DNA of 64,000 nucleotides from Flagellimonas taeanensis (lineage in GTDB: Bacteria > Bacteroidota > Bacteroidia > Flavobacteriales > Flavobacteriaceae), in the NCBI RefSeq assembly GCF_003584105.1, contig NZ_QXFO01000027.1, forward strand, positions 186,001 through 250,000, read 5' to 3'. Position 1 is the first letter of the stretch. Each line of letters opens with the position of its first letter. The translations under genes and the position numbers were made by a program. A model generated the notes under the pieces. It was not told where the DNA came from and did not search any database. It saw only the letters and a list, made by a program, of their open reading frames with translations. Of the stretch, positions 51,482-59,376 are shown one piece after another.

Positions 51482-53278
51482 ATGGAGAACAAGACCCCAT
51501 CATCCCCGCAGATCACGGACCAGATCAAAGACAACAAGACCCAAGAACTTGTAAATGCCAGAAAGGATGCCTTGGCCAAACTCAAGACCAAAGAGGAAGA
51601 CAACGGGTTTGAATGGCTGAATGAATACAGCCGCAGTTTTTTGGGGTCGGGCTACCTCACCGAAGGGGCAACTCCGGAGGGACGTATCCGTGAAATTGCG
51701 GAAAGGGCCGAACATATTTTACAGATACCTGGTTATGCGGACAAGTTCTACAACTATATGTCCGAAGGGTTTTTCTCCCTGGCATCGCCCGTTTGGTCCA
51801 ATTTTGGGAAAAGAAGGGGGTTGCCCATCAGCTGTTTTGGGTCCCACATCGATGACGATATGGGGAACATCCTTTACACCCAATCCGAGGTGGGCATGAT
51901 GTCCAAATTGGGTGGTGGAACGTCCGGTTATTTTGGAAAGATCAGGCACAGGGGCGCCCCGGTGAAGAACAACGGACAAGCTTCCGGAGCGGTCCATATC
52001 ATGCAATTGTTCGAGTCCATGGTGGACGTGGTGAGCCAAGGTTCCGTTCGTCGCGGCCGTTTTTCGCCCTATCTGCCCATAGACCATAAGGACATCATGG
52101 AGTTCTTGGAAATAGGGACCGAAGGAAACCCGATCCAACAGCTTACCCACGGGGTCACCGTGACCAACCAATGGATGGAGGAAATGATAGCCGGCGATGA
52201 GGACAAACGGGTCGTTTGGGCAAAGGTGCTCCAGAGAAGGGGAGAAATGGGGTATCCCTATGTGTTCTTCTCCGACAACGCCAACAATGGGGCAGTGGAT
52301 GTGTATAGGGACAAAGATCATCGTATTTATGCCAGTAACCTTTGTACGGAGATCATGTTGCCGTCCAACGACAATTGGTCCTTTGTTTGTGTGCTTTCCA
52401 GTATCAACCTGTTGCACTACGACAAATGGAAAAACACCGATGCCGTGGAGACCATGGTCTATTTCTTGGATGCCGTGATCACCGAATTCATCGAAAAGTT
52501 GGAGGCCTACAGGGATTCTACCGATCGTGATGACAGACAGACCTTCCTCTTTATGGAAAGGGCCTATAACTTTGCCAAGGAAAACCGAGCCTTGGGTCTA
52601 GGGGCCTTGGGCTGGCATTCTTTGTTGCAGTCGAAGAGGCTCGCTTTTGATAGCCAGGAGGCATACAATCTGAACAACGAAATATTCAAGGCCATCAAGG
52701 ATCGTTCCTACAAGGCATCCGAAGAATTGGCCGAACGTTTTGGCGAACCTGAGGTACTGAAAGGCTATGGCAGAAGGAACACGACCTTGAACGCCATTGC
52801 ACCGACCACTTCCTCAGCCTTTATCTTGGGCCAAGTGTCGCAGGGAATAGAGCCTATCTGGAGCAATTGTTACGTGAAGGACATTGCAAAGATCAAGGTG
52901 ACCATCAAGAATCCTTATCTCATGGACCTGTTGGAGGAAAAAGGACAAAATACCGCAGAGGTCTGGAAGAGCATCCGAGATATGGACGGTTCCGTACAGC
53001 ATCTGGAGTTTTTGACCGAAGAGGAGAAGGCAGTTTTCAAGACCTATTCCGAATTGGACCAGTTGGACATTGTGTACCAAGCTGCCAACAGACAGAACCA
53101 TATTGACCAGGGCCAATCGGTGAACATCATCGTGCACCCCGACATGCCCACGAAGGACATCAACAAAATCCACGTAACGGCATGGAAACTGGGGCTGAAG
53201 TCTTTGTACTATCAGCACAGTATGAATGCCGCACAAAAGTTCAAGCAAAAGAAAGAGTGCACCAGTTGCGAGGCGTAA
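51482..53278 (+). CDS. nrdA: Ribonucleotide reductase alpha subunit lacking an ATP-cone
   Basis: 598 residues, shorter than E. coli NrdA because the N-terminal ATP-cone is absent; the allosteric cone is on NrdB. Active-site cysteines are in SCFGSHIDDD (near 118), NLCTEIMLPS (Cys near 287, with the N-x-C-x-E motif) and FVCVLSSINL (near 303). The C-terminal redox pair is CTSCEA. Makes deoxyribonucleotides for replication and repair. A terminator follows the stop. Confidence 0.95.
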   Translation: MENKTPSSPQITDQIKDNKTQELVNARKDALAKLKTKEEDNGFEWLNEYSRSFLGSGYLTEGATPEGRIREIAERAEHILQIPGYADKFYNYMSEGFFSLASPVWSNFGKRRGLPISCFGSHIDDDMGNILYTQSEVGMMSKLGGGTSGYFGKIRHRGAPVKNNGQASGAVHIMQLFESMVDVVSQGSVRRGRFSPYLPIDHKDIMEFLEIGTEGNPIQQLTHGVTVTNQWMEEMIAGDEDKRVVWAKVLQRRGEMGYPYVFFSDNANNGAVDVYRDKDHRIYASNLCTEIMLPSNDNWSFVCVLSSINLLHYDKWKNTDAVETMVYFLDAVITEFIEKLEAYRDSTDRDDRQTFLFMERAYNFAKENRALGLGALGWHSLLQSKRLAFDSQEAYNLNNEIFKAIKDRSYKASEELAERFGEPEVLKGYGRRNTTLNAIAPTTSSAFILGQVSQGIEPIWSNCYVKDIAKIKVTIKNPYLMDLLEEKGQNTAEVWKSIRDMDGSVQHLEFLTEEEKAVFKTYSELDQLDIVYQAANRQNHIDQGQSVNIIVHPDMPTKDINKIHVTAWKLGLKSLYYQHSMNAAQKFKQKKECTSCEA

Positions 53279-53296
53279 CAATATCCCCACTACAAT

Positions 53297-53336
53297 TAAA
53301 AAAGGAGGTTTCGATAGTTTTCGGACCTCCTTTTTT
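53297..53336 (+). terminator. Intrinsic terminator of nrdBA
   Basis: AAAAAAGGAGGT and ACCTCCTTTTTT form a perfect 12-bp stem with a 14-to-16-base loop, just past nrdA and before a convergent gene. Confidence 0.88.
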
Positions 53337-53357
53337 GTTGAACTAACTAGAAATGTT

Positions 53358-53834
53358 TTAAATAATATTGATGTCCACCGAGGTCCTGCTCTGCCACCCG
53401 GTCTGGTCGGTCACGGAATAGGCGCAGTGGTAATCCCCTGGATCGATATCATCTGGAATGGTCACGGATATGTTGATCTCATAGGAGGTCGCCCCATTTT
53501 CAATAGTATGGTTCCCAATAAAGAGCAAGGGGTTCACTGCTTCCTTGATAGTCCCCAGTTCGCATTGGGCGCCTTGATCATCATGGGTGTGGTGGTCAAA
53601 GTTGTGATGGATGTTCAGGCTATAGGAAGCCAACGCCACATTGTCGGTCACCTTTGCCCTAAAAGAATAGCTCTTCCCCCTTTCCAAGGTTTGGCAGGCT
53701 TGCGGAAACCCGTCCGCATAGTTGACGCTAATAGAGGGTTTCTCTTCGTCAATGGTACTGTCACTGTTACTCGAACAGGCTGCTAGCAACAATACGGGAA
53801 CGGCACAGAAAAGATGTTTGAGAATCAATTTCAT
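53358..53834 (-). CDS. DUF4625 lipoprotein
   Basis: 158 residues. Lipoprotein (lipobox LLAACS, Cys20). DUF4625 beta-sandwich with KPSISVNYADGFPQACQTLERGKSYSFRAKVTD and a C-terminal DYHCAYSVTDQTGWQSRTSVDI. A His-rich loop, HHNFDHHTHDDQG, suggests zinc or copper binding. Function unknown; it follows a palindromic repeat and a second DUF4625 gene that belongs to the TonB-receptor operon. Confidence 0.8.
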   Translation of the reverse strand: MKLILKHLFCAVPVLLLAACSSNSDSTIDEEKPSISVNYADGFPQACQTLERGKSYSFRAKVTDNVALASYSLNIHHNFDHHTHDDQGAQCELGTIKEAVNPLLFIGNHTIENGATSYEINISVTIPDDIDPGDYHCAYSVTDQTGWQSRTSVDINII

Positions 53835-53889
53835 TTTGGATTTTTTAATTCGTTTGAAGATAAAGAGGCTGTCTAAAAAGGATTAAATT

Positions 53890-53977
53890 GTCATTTTGAG
53901 CGCAGTCGAAAAATCTCTACTATTTTAATATCGGATAGTTGAATTCTTGAAAGATTCTTCATTTCATTCAGAATGAC
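53890..53977. repeat. Palindromic intergenic element, GTCATTTTGAGCGCAGTCG type
   Basis: The left half (53890-53916) starts GTCATTTTGAGCGCAG; the right half (53952-53977) is its diverged inverted partner ending ATTCAGAATGAC. Same family as the array at 2.1-2.75 kb. Confidence 0.7.
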
Positions 53978-54003
53978 ACTTTTTGGACAACCTCTCATGA
54001 TTG

Positions 54004-54783
54004 TTACAATGCAGTTACATCGATATGGGTCTCATATTCCAGAGTGTTTCCATCCTCATCCTCAATGGTGAAAAGAATGTGGTATTCTCCAGCCGGAGCA
54101 GTTGCAGGAACGTCAATGTGCTCATGGAACTCCACCTCTGTCTGATCATGATAGCCTTCGGAATAGCTGTTCTCGAAATCCCATTCCACTTCACCTTCAC
54201 CGACCTCAAGCCCATGTCCGTGAATATCCACAGTAATTTCATGGATTCCATGTGCCGCATGGATAATGAATTCGGTATGCATATCGGAGCCCCTGACAAC
54301 GGTTTCACTGATGGAAATTTCACTCAAGGTAATGGCATCCATAATTTGGAGATGACCTTCGGCCTCGGTGCTGTTGCCCAACTCATCCGTCACGGTCAAC
54401 AGGACATGGTATTCGCCCGAAGGAATGTTGGAAGGGATATCGACATGCTCGTGGAAGGTTGGGTTGATGACCAAATAGCTGGCATTGGTATAGGTCTGTT
54501 CAAAGTCCCATTCCACTTCACCTTCGCCGGGTTCTAGGTCGTGGGCGTGGATGGCAAGGGAAATACTGCTCACCGTGGCAGGGGCAGTGATCTCTGCCTC
54601 CAAATGGATATCGGAGCCCTTGTAAGCCACTTGGTCTTCGGAGTGACTGCTTCCCTCTCCATATTCAAAGTTGGAAATGATCGGGGCGGCCGCAGTGGGT
54701 GTGCCCTCGTCATCACTGCTACAAGATTGCAAGAGGATTCCTAAAAAGGCAACGATTGCTAAAGGTTTAAGATTTGTTTTCAT
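54004..54783 (-). CDS. Tandem DUF4625 lipoprotein
   Basis: 259 residues from the ATG at 54781-54783. Lipoprotein (lipobox LLQSCSS, Cys near 18). Two DUF4625 units: about 35-140 (SISLAIHAHDLEPGEGEVEWDFEQTY, TFHEHVDIP) and 145-259 (EITVDIHGHGLEVGEGEVEWDFENSY, EFHEHIDVP). The repeated HAHDLEPGEGE/HGHGLEVGEGE and FHEHVD/FHEHID motifs are rich in His and Glu, and look like paired metal sites. Its ATG is 43 bp after the TonB-receptor stop, so it is probably in the same operon. Confidence 0.85.
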   Translation of the reverse strand: MKTNLKPLAIVAFLGILLQSCSSDDEGTPTAAAPIISNFEYGEGSSHSEDQVAYKGSDIHLEAEITAPATVSSISLAIHAHDLEPGEGEVEWDFEQTYTNASYLVINPTFHEHVDIPSNIPSGEYHVLLTVTDELGNSTEAEGHLQIMDAITLSEISISETVVRGSDMHTEFIIHAAHGIHEITVDIHGHGLEVGEGEVEWDFENSYSEGYHDQTEVEFHEHIDVPATAPAGEYHILFTIEDEDGNTLEYETHIDVTAL

Positions 54784-54825
54784 TCTTCTTTTGTTTTTGG
54801 TGTTATACTTCATTTGATTTAATTC

Positions 54826-57195
54826 CTAAAATGGAAAGGTCATTGAAACGGATAGGTTCCTGCCAGCTTCGGGAACATCAATGAGCCTATAAAAACTGGT
54901 GTGGTCGAAATACTCGGTGTTGAATGCATTGTTCAGTTTGATGCGCAATTGCGCCGGTTTCCCATTCCCAAAAAGAGGGATTCCCGTAGTTGCCGAAATG
55001 TTCAGTGCTTGATAGCCCTCCGTTTTTTCCTCGGGCGGAGCGATGTCGTTTTGGGCGGCCGTTACTCTTAGGTCGGCCATCAACCGTGGCGATTGAAAAA
55101 AAGCGATATCCTTGAATTGGTAACTCGCAGAGAACAATCCGGACAAGGGCGGTGAAAAGGGCAATGTAAAATCCTTTTTGGGTCCACTGGTCTGTCTGGA
55201 ATACACATACTCCACAGAAGCATCCAAGCGTAGAGCATCCGTTACGGGGACACCGGTCCTTGCTTCACCACCAAACCTGATGACCTTGCTCTGCGTGTAT
55301 TCATAGATCTGGAGGGTCTCATTATAATTGGGGGTCGGGTTCAGATAGATAAAATTTTCAAAAAAGTTGATAAAGGGACTTATCCCCAAAGTGAACTTTT
55401 CAGTGGAATGCTCCACATCCAGGTCCAATTGGTAGGACTGTTCAGGGTCCAAATCAATGTTCCCTCGCTCGTACCGGTACATATGATAGTTCACCCCGTC
55501 AGAAGCAAGTTCGTTGGCTAAGGGCATCCTAAAACTTTTCCCCAGGTTGATCTTATAGGTAGTGCCCTTGTTGAGGTAACTCAGACCGACCGAGCCACTG
55601 AAATTGCCAAATTCCAGACTTCTGTTCTGTGCCCGCTGCAAGAAAACATAGGAAGTGGTCCCATCGGCATTGTCCATAGGGGTTTGGAACCAATCAAAAT
55701 GCGATTGGGTATCCACAAGGCCCACATCGTAACGCAATCCGCCTTGAAAATGTAGGTTTTCGTGTATCCTGAAATGGTCAAAAACGAACGCACCCACAGT
55801 CAAGCGATTATACGTCGGGATCAGAAAGCCCCAGCCCCCTATGTTGTTGTCCTGAAATTCGGCATTGATGCCAAAGACCAGATCATGTTCGGGAGTAGGC
55901 CGATACGTGTCCTTCAGGTTTAAGGAATAGGTGTTTTTGGTAAAGACCCTTTCCCTGCTGTTGGACGGGGCGGGCATATATCCGTGTGGCACTGGTTCCG
56001 AATGTTCCTCCCTTTGGTTGTTCTGATAGCCCATATCCACTTGGAAAGTGTGTTCCCCTTTGTAGATTGTGGTGTTATGGGTAATCTTCAAATGGTTCAC
56101 TTGATGGAAGGGCAGGTCCACATCCCTACTGGAGCTATCATAATCAATGGAAGAATTTCGCACCTCAAGTCCGTGTGCATTGGCAAAAAAGCCGTTCTTG
56201 GCGTTTACATTGCTGAAAAAGGTCTCGGACTTGATATTATTGGACACAAAACCGATACTGAAACTCGCATTGGCTTCCCTGCCCGCCGTATTTCTCAGGT
56301 GGTTTTCATGCAGTTCAAAAATGTAGTTTTCATAGTTGATTCTGTCTGTGGGCACTTTGTAATCGCCATAGTCTCGGTAGGTCAGTCTTCCTCTGTAGAA
56401 CCACTTTTCCTTCCGCGCCTGTACCCCGGCAGAAATACCGAAAAGGTCATTGTTGGTCTCTCCCAACAGGTTTACCTCTCCTCCGAACGAGTTTGGTGCA
56501 GGAATTTTTTGGGGCTGGATGTCCACGACCCCTGCAATGGCATCGGAACCATAGAGCAAAGAGGCAGGCCCTTTGATGATCTGGATGTTGTCAATGCCGT
56601 ATTGATCGATTTCCAACCCGTGGTCGTTGCCCCATTGTTGTGCTTCGTGCTTGATACCGTTCTGTACCACGCTCACTCTGTTGAAACCCAACCCGCGAAT
56701 TACGGGTTTGGACTGTCCCGAGCCAATGGTGATGGTACTTACACCGGGGATTTTTCGTAGGGTCTGCATAAGGCTGCTCTCCCTGTTGCTTTCCAAAAAA
56801 TCCTTGGATACCCCAACGGTTATGGTGGACAGCTCCCGTGCTTTACGTTGCTCGGTCTTTCCGGTGAGTTCCACACCATCAAGATTGGTGACCGATTCTT
56901 TGAGCTGGATCACCACATTCTCCAGGTTGTCATTTACTTCTACAGTGAGCTGTTCCGTGGCATAACCTATATGGCTGATTTCAAAATGGTGACTGCCCTT
57001 GGGGATTTTGCCTATGACGAACTCCCCATTTTCGGAGGAGACGGCATAGAGGTTTAAACCGATGATGTTGGCACCAGCAATGGGTTTTAGGGTATTGGCA
57101 TCCACAATAATCCCTTTCAAGGAATGGGTCTCTTGTGCGGATGCCTGTGCACATAGGCTGATGAACAGCCATGCCACGAGCATGTTTTTGAACAT
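54826..57195 (-). CDS. TonB-dependent receptor, probable metal uptake
   Basis: 789 residues. Signal peptide (1-20), carboxypeptidase-regulatory-like domain (about 22-110, LKGIIVDANTLKPIAGANIIGLNLYAVSSENGEFVIGKIPKG), plug (about 125-235) and a beta-barrel to residue 789 ending LSVSMTFPF. It sits upstream of two His-rich DUF4625 lipoproteins and near a Fur-family regulator, so the cargo is likely a metal ion or metal complex. No SusD partner is present, which argues against polysaccharide uptake. Confidence 0.92.
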   Translation of the reverse strand: MFKNMLVAWLFISLCAQASAQETHSLKGIIVDANTLKPIAGANIIGLNLYAVSSENGEFVIGKIPKGSHHFEISHIGYATEQLTVEVNDNLENVVIQLKESVTNLDGVELTGKTEQRKARELSTITVGVSKDFLESNRESSLMQTLRKIPGVSTITIGSGQSKPVIRGLGFNRVSVVQNGIKHEAQQWGNDHGLEIDQYGIDNIQIIKGPASLLYGSDAIAGVVDIQPQKIPAPNSFGGEVNLLGETNNDLFGISAGVQARKEKWFYRGRLTYRDYGDYKVPTDRINYENYIFELHENHLRNTAGREANASFSIGFVSNNIKSETFFSNVNAKNGFFANAHGLEVRNSSIDYDSSSRDVDLPFHQVNHLKITHNTTIYKGEHTFQVDMGYQNNQREEHSEPVPHGYMPAPSNSRERVFTKNTYSLNLKDTYRPTPEHDLVFGINAEFQDNNIGGWGFLIPTYNRLTVGAFVFDHFRIHENLHFQGGLRYDVGLVDTQSHFDWFQTPMDNADGTTSYVFLQRAQNRSLEFGNFSGSVGLSYLNKGTTYKINLGKSFRMPLANELASDGVNYHMYRYERGNIDLDPEQSYQLDLDVEHSTEKFTLGISPFINFFENFIYLNPTPNYNETLQIYEYTQSKVIRFGGEARTGVPVTDALRLDASVEYVYSRQTSGPKKDFTLPFSPPLSGLFSASYQFKDIAFFQSPRLMADLRVTAAQNDIAPPEEKTEGYQALNISATTGIPLFGNGKPAQLRIKLNNAFNTEYFDHTSFYRLIDVPEAGRNLSVSMTFPF

Positions 57196-57398
57196 TTTGG
57201 GAAACGATAAATTCTTGCAATTGCCTCGGGAAGAGGCTTTAACATTGTCGGTTTTTTCCTAGGTCCTTGTTGCGGGTATAGCTGTAAATCAGCGGGTTTG
57301 CCTACTTTCTTACAAACCTATGGGATGCAAGGAAAGCGGCACAATCCCAATCATGGAATGGGACCGTTCAAACAGTGAACAAAGAAAAAAGGGATGGG

Positions 57399-57704
57399 TT
57401 AGGCAGAAGGAGGGGGCCTTGAAAAAAGAAGGCTGGGGTCAGTGTTGCAAGAAATTTGAAAATCATACCCAGCTTCTACTTTATGATGAAGGACAAATTC
57501 GACATTTGGTGACAACGGTTCCCCGGGGTCGCTAAGGACGGCTGGAGTATGGCTGTCCGCGGCAATGTTGTGACAGATGGCACAATGGTCCACATAATCG
57601 GTATCGTCATCGTGGGTAAGCACGTGAAGTCCAATAAGTTTCGTTGCCAGAAAAAGGGCAAGAAACATAAAGGAGATGCTATTTTTGAGACGATTTGCCT
57701 TCAT
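57399..57704 (-). CDS. Small His/Cys-rich membrane-anchored protein
   Basis: 101 residues. One hydrophobic helix (about 8-28), then LHVLTHDDDTDYVDHCAICHNIAADSHTP with His, Asp and Cys in a CxxC (CAIC) arrangement, and an apolar C-terminal half. Two ligand-rich stretches suggest metal binding. I have no family name. It lies 203 bp upstream of the TonB receptor on the same strand, so it may start that operon or be expressed alone. Confidence 0.6.
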   Translation of the reverse strand: MKANRLKNSISFMFLALFLATKLIGLHVLTHDDDTDYVDHCAICHNIAADSHTPAVLSDPGEPLSPNVEFVLHHKVEAGYDFQISCNTDPSLLFSRPPPSA

Positions 57705-57799
57705 AGGGATACAAACATATTAAAAAACCGCCGTTTTGTACCAGCAATTAGCTCTTTCGTATTGAACTTTTGTCAAATCCTGAATTTTGCGGGCCGTAA

Positions 57800-58711
57800 T
57801 CAATTGAATAATGCCTCGGTCAGTTCCTTGTTGACCACTGCTCCGGTAAAATTACCAAAATGTACCGCATTGGCCACAGATCGCATGGGGCTCGAGTTGT
57901 CGCCGCAGGCATAAACACCCTCAACTGTTGTTCGCTGTAGCATATCTGTTTTGATGTACCCTTGTTCATTCAGTTCACAGCCGAGGTCCATCGGGATCTG
58001 TGAATGTTGTTGAAAGGGAACGGCAGCGTACAAAGCGTCCAAATCAAGTTTTTCACCATTTTGGAAGACCACCTTTTGCATTTGGCCATTTTGATGCTCG
58101 ATTTCAACAATCTCCCTTTCATCAACAATGATGTTGTGCTTTTTCAACGTCTGGGATTGTTCCGGGGAAAAGGAAGCAGGGCCAGACGTCAGGATGGTCA
58201 GTTCATTGGTGAGATTGTTCACCAGTGAGGCCAAATGAAATGCCCGATCTCCTTGCGCAAAGATTCCAGTTTTCTTGTTTTTGAACTCATAGCCATGGCA
58301 GTAGGGGCAGTGTATGACGGTTTTGCCCCAGCAATCGGAAAATCCCTTGATGTCGGGCATTATATCCTTGATGCCTGAGGCAAAAATCAATTTTTTACCC
58401 AAAAAAGAGTGACCGGATTGTGTCTTGACCTCAAATTGATTGCCCTTTTTTACCCCTTCAGAAGCAAAACCCTCAAAAAAATGCACGGATGCATAGTGTT
58501 CCACCTGCTGTTTTGCCAATGATGAGATTTCCTTGGGGGTATTCCCATCTTGGGTCAGAAAATTATGGGAATGGGGCGTTTTTTGATTGCAGGGATTGCC
58601 ACTGTCAATGACCAAGGTCTGCTTCAACGATCGTCCCAAGGACATGGCAGCCGATAGTCCTGCATAACTGCCGCCGATGATGATCACATCAAAAATCTTG
58701 TCTTTTTCCAT
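57800..58711 (-). CDS. Thioredoxin-reductase-like FAD/NAD(P) oxidoreductase
   Basis: 303 residues. FAD site IIGGSYAGLSAAMSLGRS, redox pair CPYCHGYE, NAD(P) region and terminal GVYACGDNSSPMRSVANAVHFG. It follows TrxR/AhpF architecture, but its partner is not visible. Its start is divergent from the Fur-family gene with 78 bp between, so the two may share an operator. Confidence 0.88.
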   Translation of the reverse strand: MEKDKIFDVIIIGGSYAGLSAAMSLGRSLKQTLVIDSGNPCNQKTPHSHNFLTQDGNTPKEISSLAKQQVEHYASVHFFEGFASEGVKKGNQFEVKTQSGHSFLGKKLIFASGIKDIMPDIKGFSDCWGKTVIHCPYCHGYEFKNKKTGIFAQGDRAFHLASLVNNLTNELTILTSGPASFSPEQSQTLKKHNIIVDEREIVEIEHQNGQMQKVVFQNGEKLDLDALYAAVPFQQHSQIPMDLGCELNEQGYIKTDMLQRTTVEGVYACGDNSSPMRSVANAVHFGNFTGAVVNKELTEALFN

Positions 58712-58760
58712 AAGTGGTTTTATATTGGGATGGAGCTGACAAAATTAAAAATTAATCTTA

Positions 58761-58784
58761 TTATTGCAACAAAGTCGCATTAAT
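58761..58784. promoter_or_regulatory. Candidate operator in the Fur/TrxR-like divergent promoter
   Basis: ATTATTGC ... GCATTAAT form an imperfect inverted repeat around TGCAACAAAGTCGCA. The 6-base arms TGCAAC and GTCGCA differ at one position with a 3-bp spacer. Placement between divergent start codons fits a Fur-family dimer site; whether it is Zur, PerR or Fur is unknown. Confidence 0.4.
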
Positions 58785-58789
58785 ATTTT

Positions 58790-59164
58790 ATGAAACGAAG
58801 AAACACACCCACAAAGGAGGCCGTTCTCAACTTGCTTTCCCAGACCCAGAAGGCAATGAGCCATGACGCCATTGCGCAAGAGATCGATGTGGATGCCAAT
58901 AGGGCAACAATATATCGGGTGTTGAACCAATTTTGTGAGGATGGGGTCGTGCACAAGGTGGTGGCCGAGGATGGTAAACAATATTTCGCAGTCTGTATGA
59001 ACTGTGAAGGAAATGCCATGCCCGACCATCATTTTCACTTTCGTTGCACCAATTGCCACACCATAGAGTGTTTGGGGGAATCGGTGCATTTTTCGGTCCC
59101 TAAAGGTTATGAGGTAGAAAACGTGAACTGCCTGTTGACAGGGGTTTGCTTGAGATGCAAGTGA
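58790..59164 (+). CDS. Fur-family metalloregulator
   Basis: 124 residues. Winged-helix Fur fold with NRATIYRVLNQFCEDGVVHKV. Structural zinc site: Cys86xxCys89 and Cys120xxCys123; a His-rich segment DHHFHFRC precedes. An additional CMNC (69-72) lies in the dimer domain. It may be Zur-, PerR- or Fur-like. The neighbouring His-rich transport genes favour Zur, the TrxR-like partner favours PerR. Divergent from the TrxR-like gene. Confidence 0.88.
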   Translation: MKRRNTPTKEAVLNLLSQTQKAMSHDAIAQEIDVDANRATIYRVLNQFCEDGVVHKVVAEDGKQYFAVCMNCEGNAMPDHHFHFRCTNCHTIECLGESVHFSVPKGYEVENVNCLLTGVCLRCK

Positions 59165-59328
59165 TTTTGTAAAGTGCTAACAATCAATTGTATAATGTAA
59201 CTAATGGTCTTTTGGTAAATACTTTATCGGTTTTCAATGACTTCGATTACTTTCATCATTTATGCTATGTTTCACAACAAATGATGGATGCAATACAACA
59301 TAACTTCCCTTTTTTCCTTGGTAGTTGA

Positions 59329-59336
59329 TATGTTTG
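59329..59336 (+). promoter_or_regulatory. -7 element upstream of the DUF11 adhesin
   Basis: TATGTTTG, a perfect TAnnTTTG match. It overlaps the position just before the first in-frame ATG (59338), which therefore cannot be the start; the ATG at 59377 gives a leader of about 35 bases. Confidence 0.45.
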
Positions 59337-59376
59337 GATGGTCTTGCTATGCAAGGGCAGCCTCATCGACCCAACT

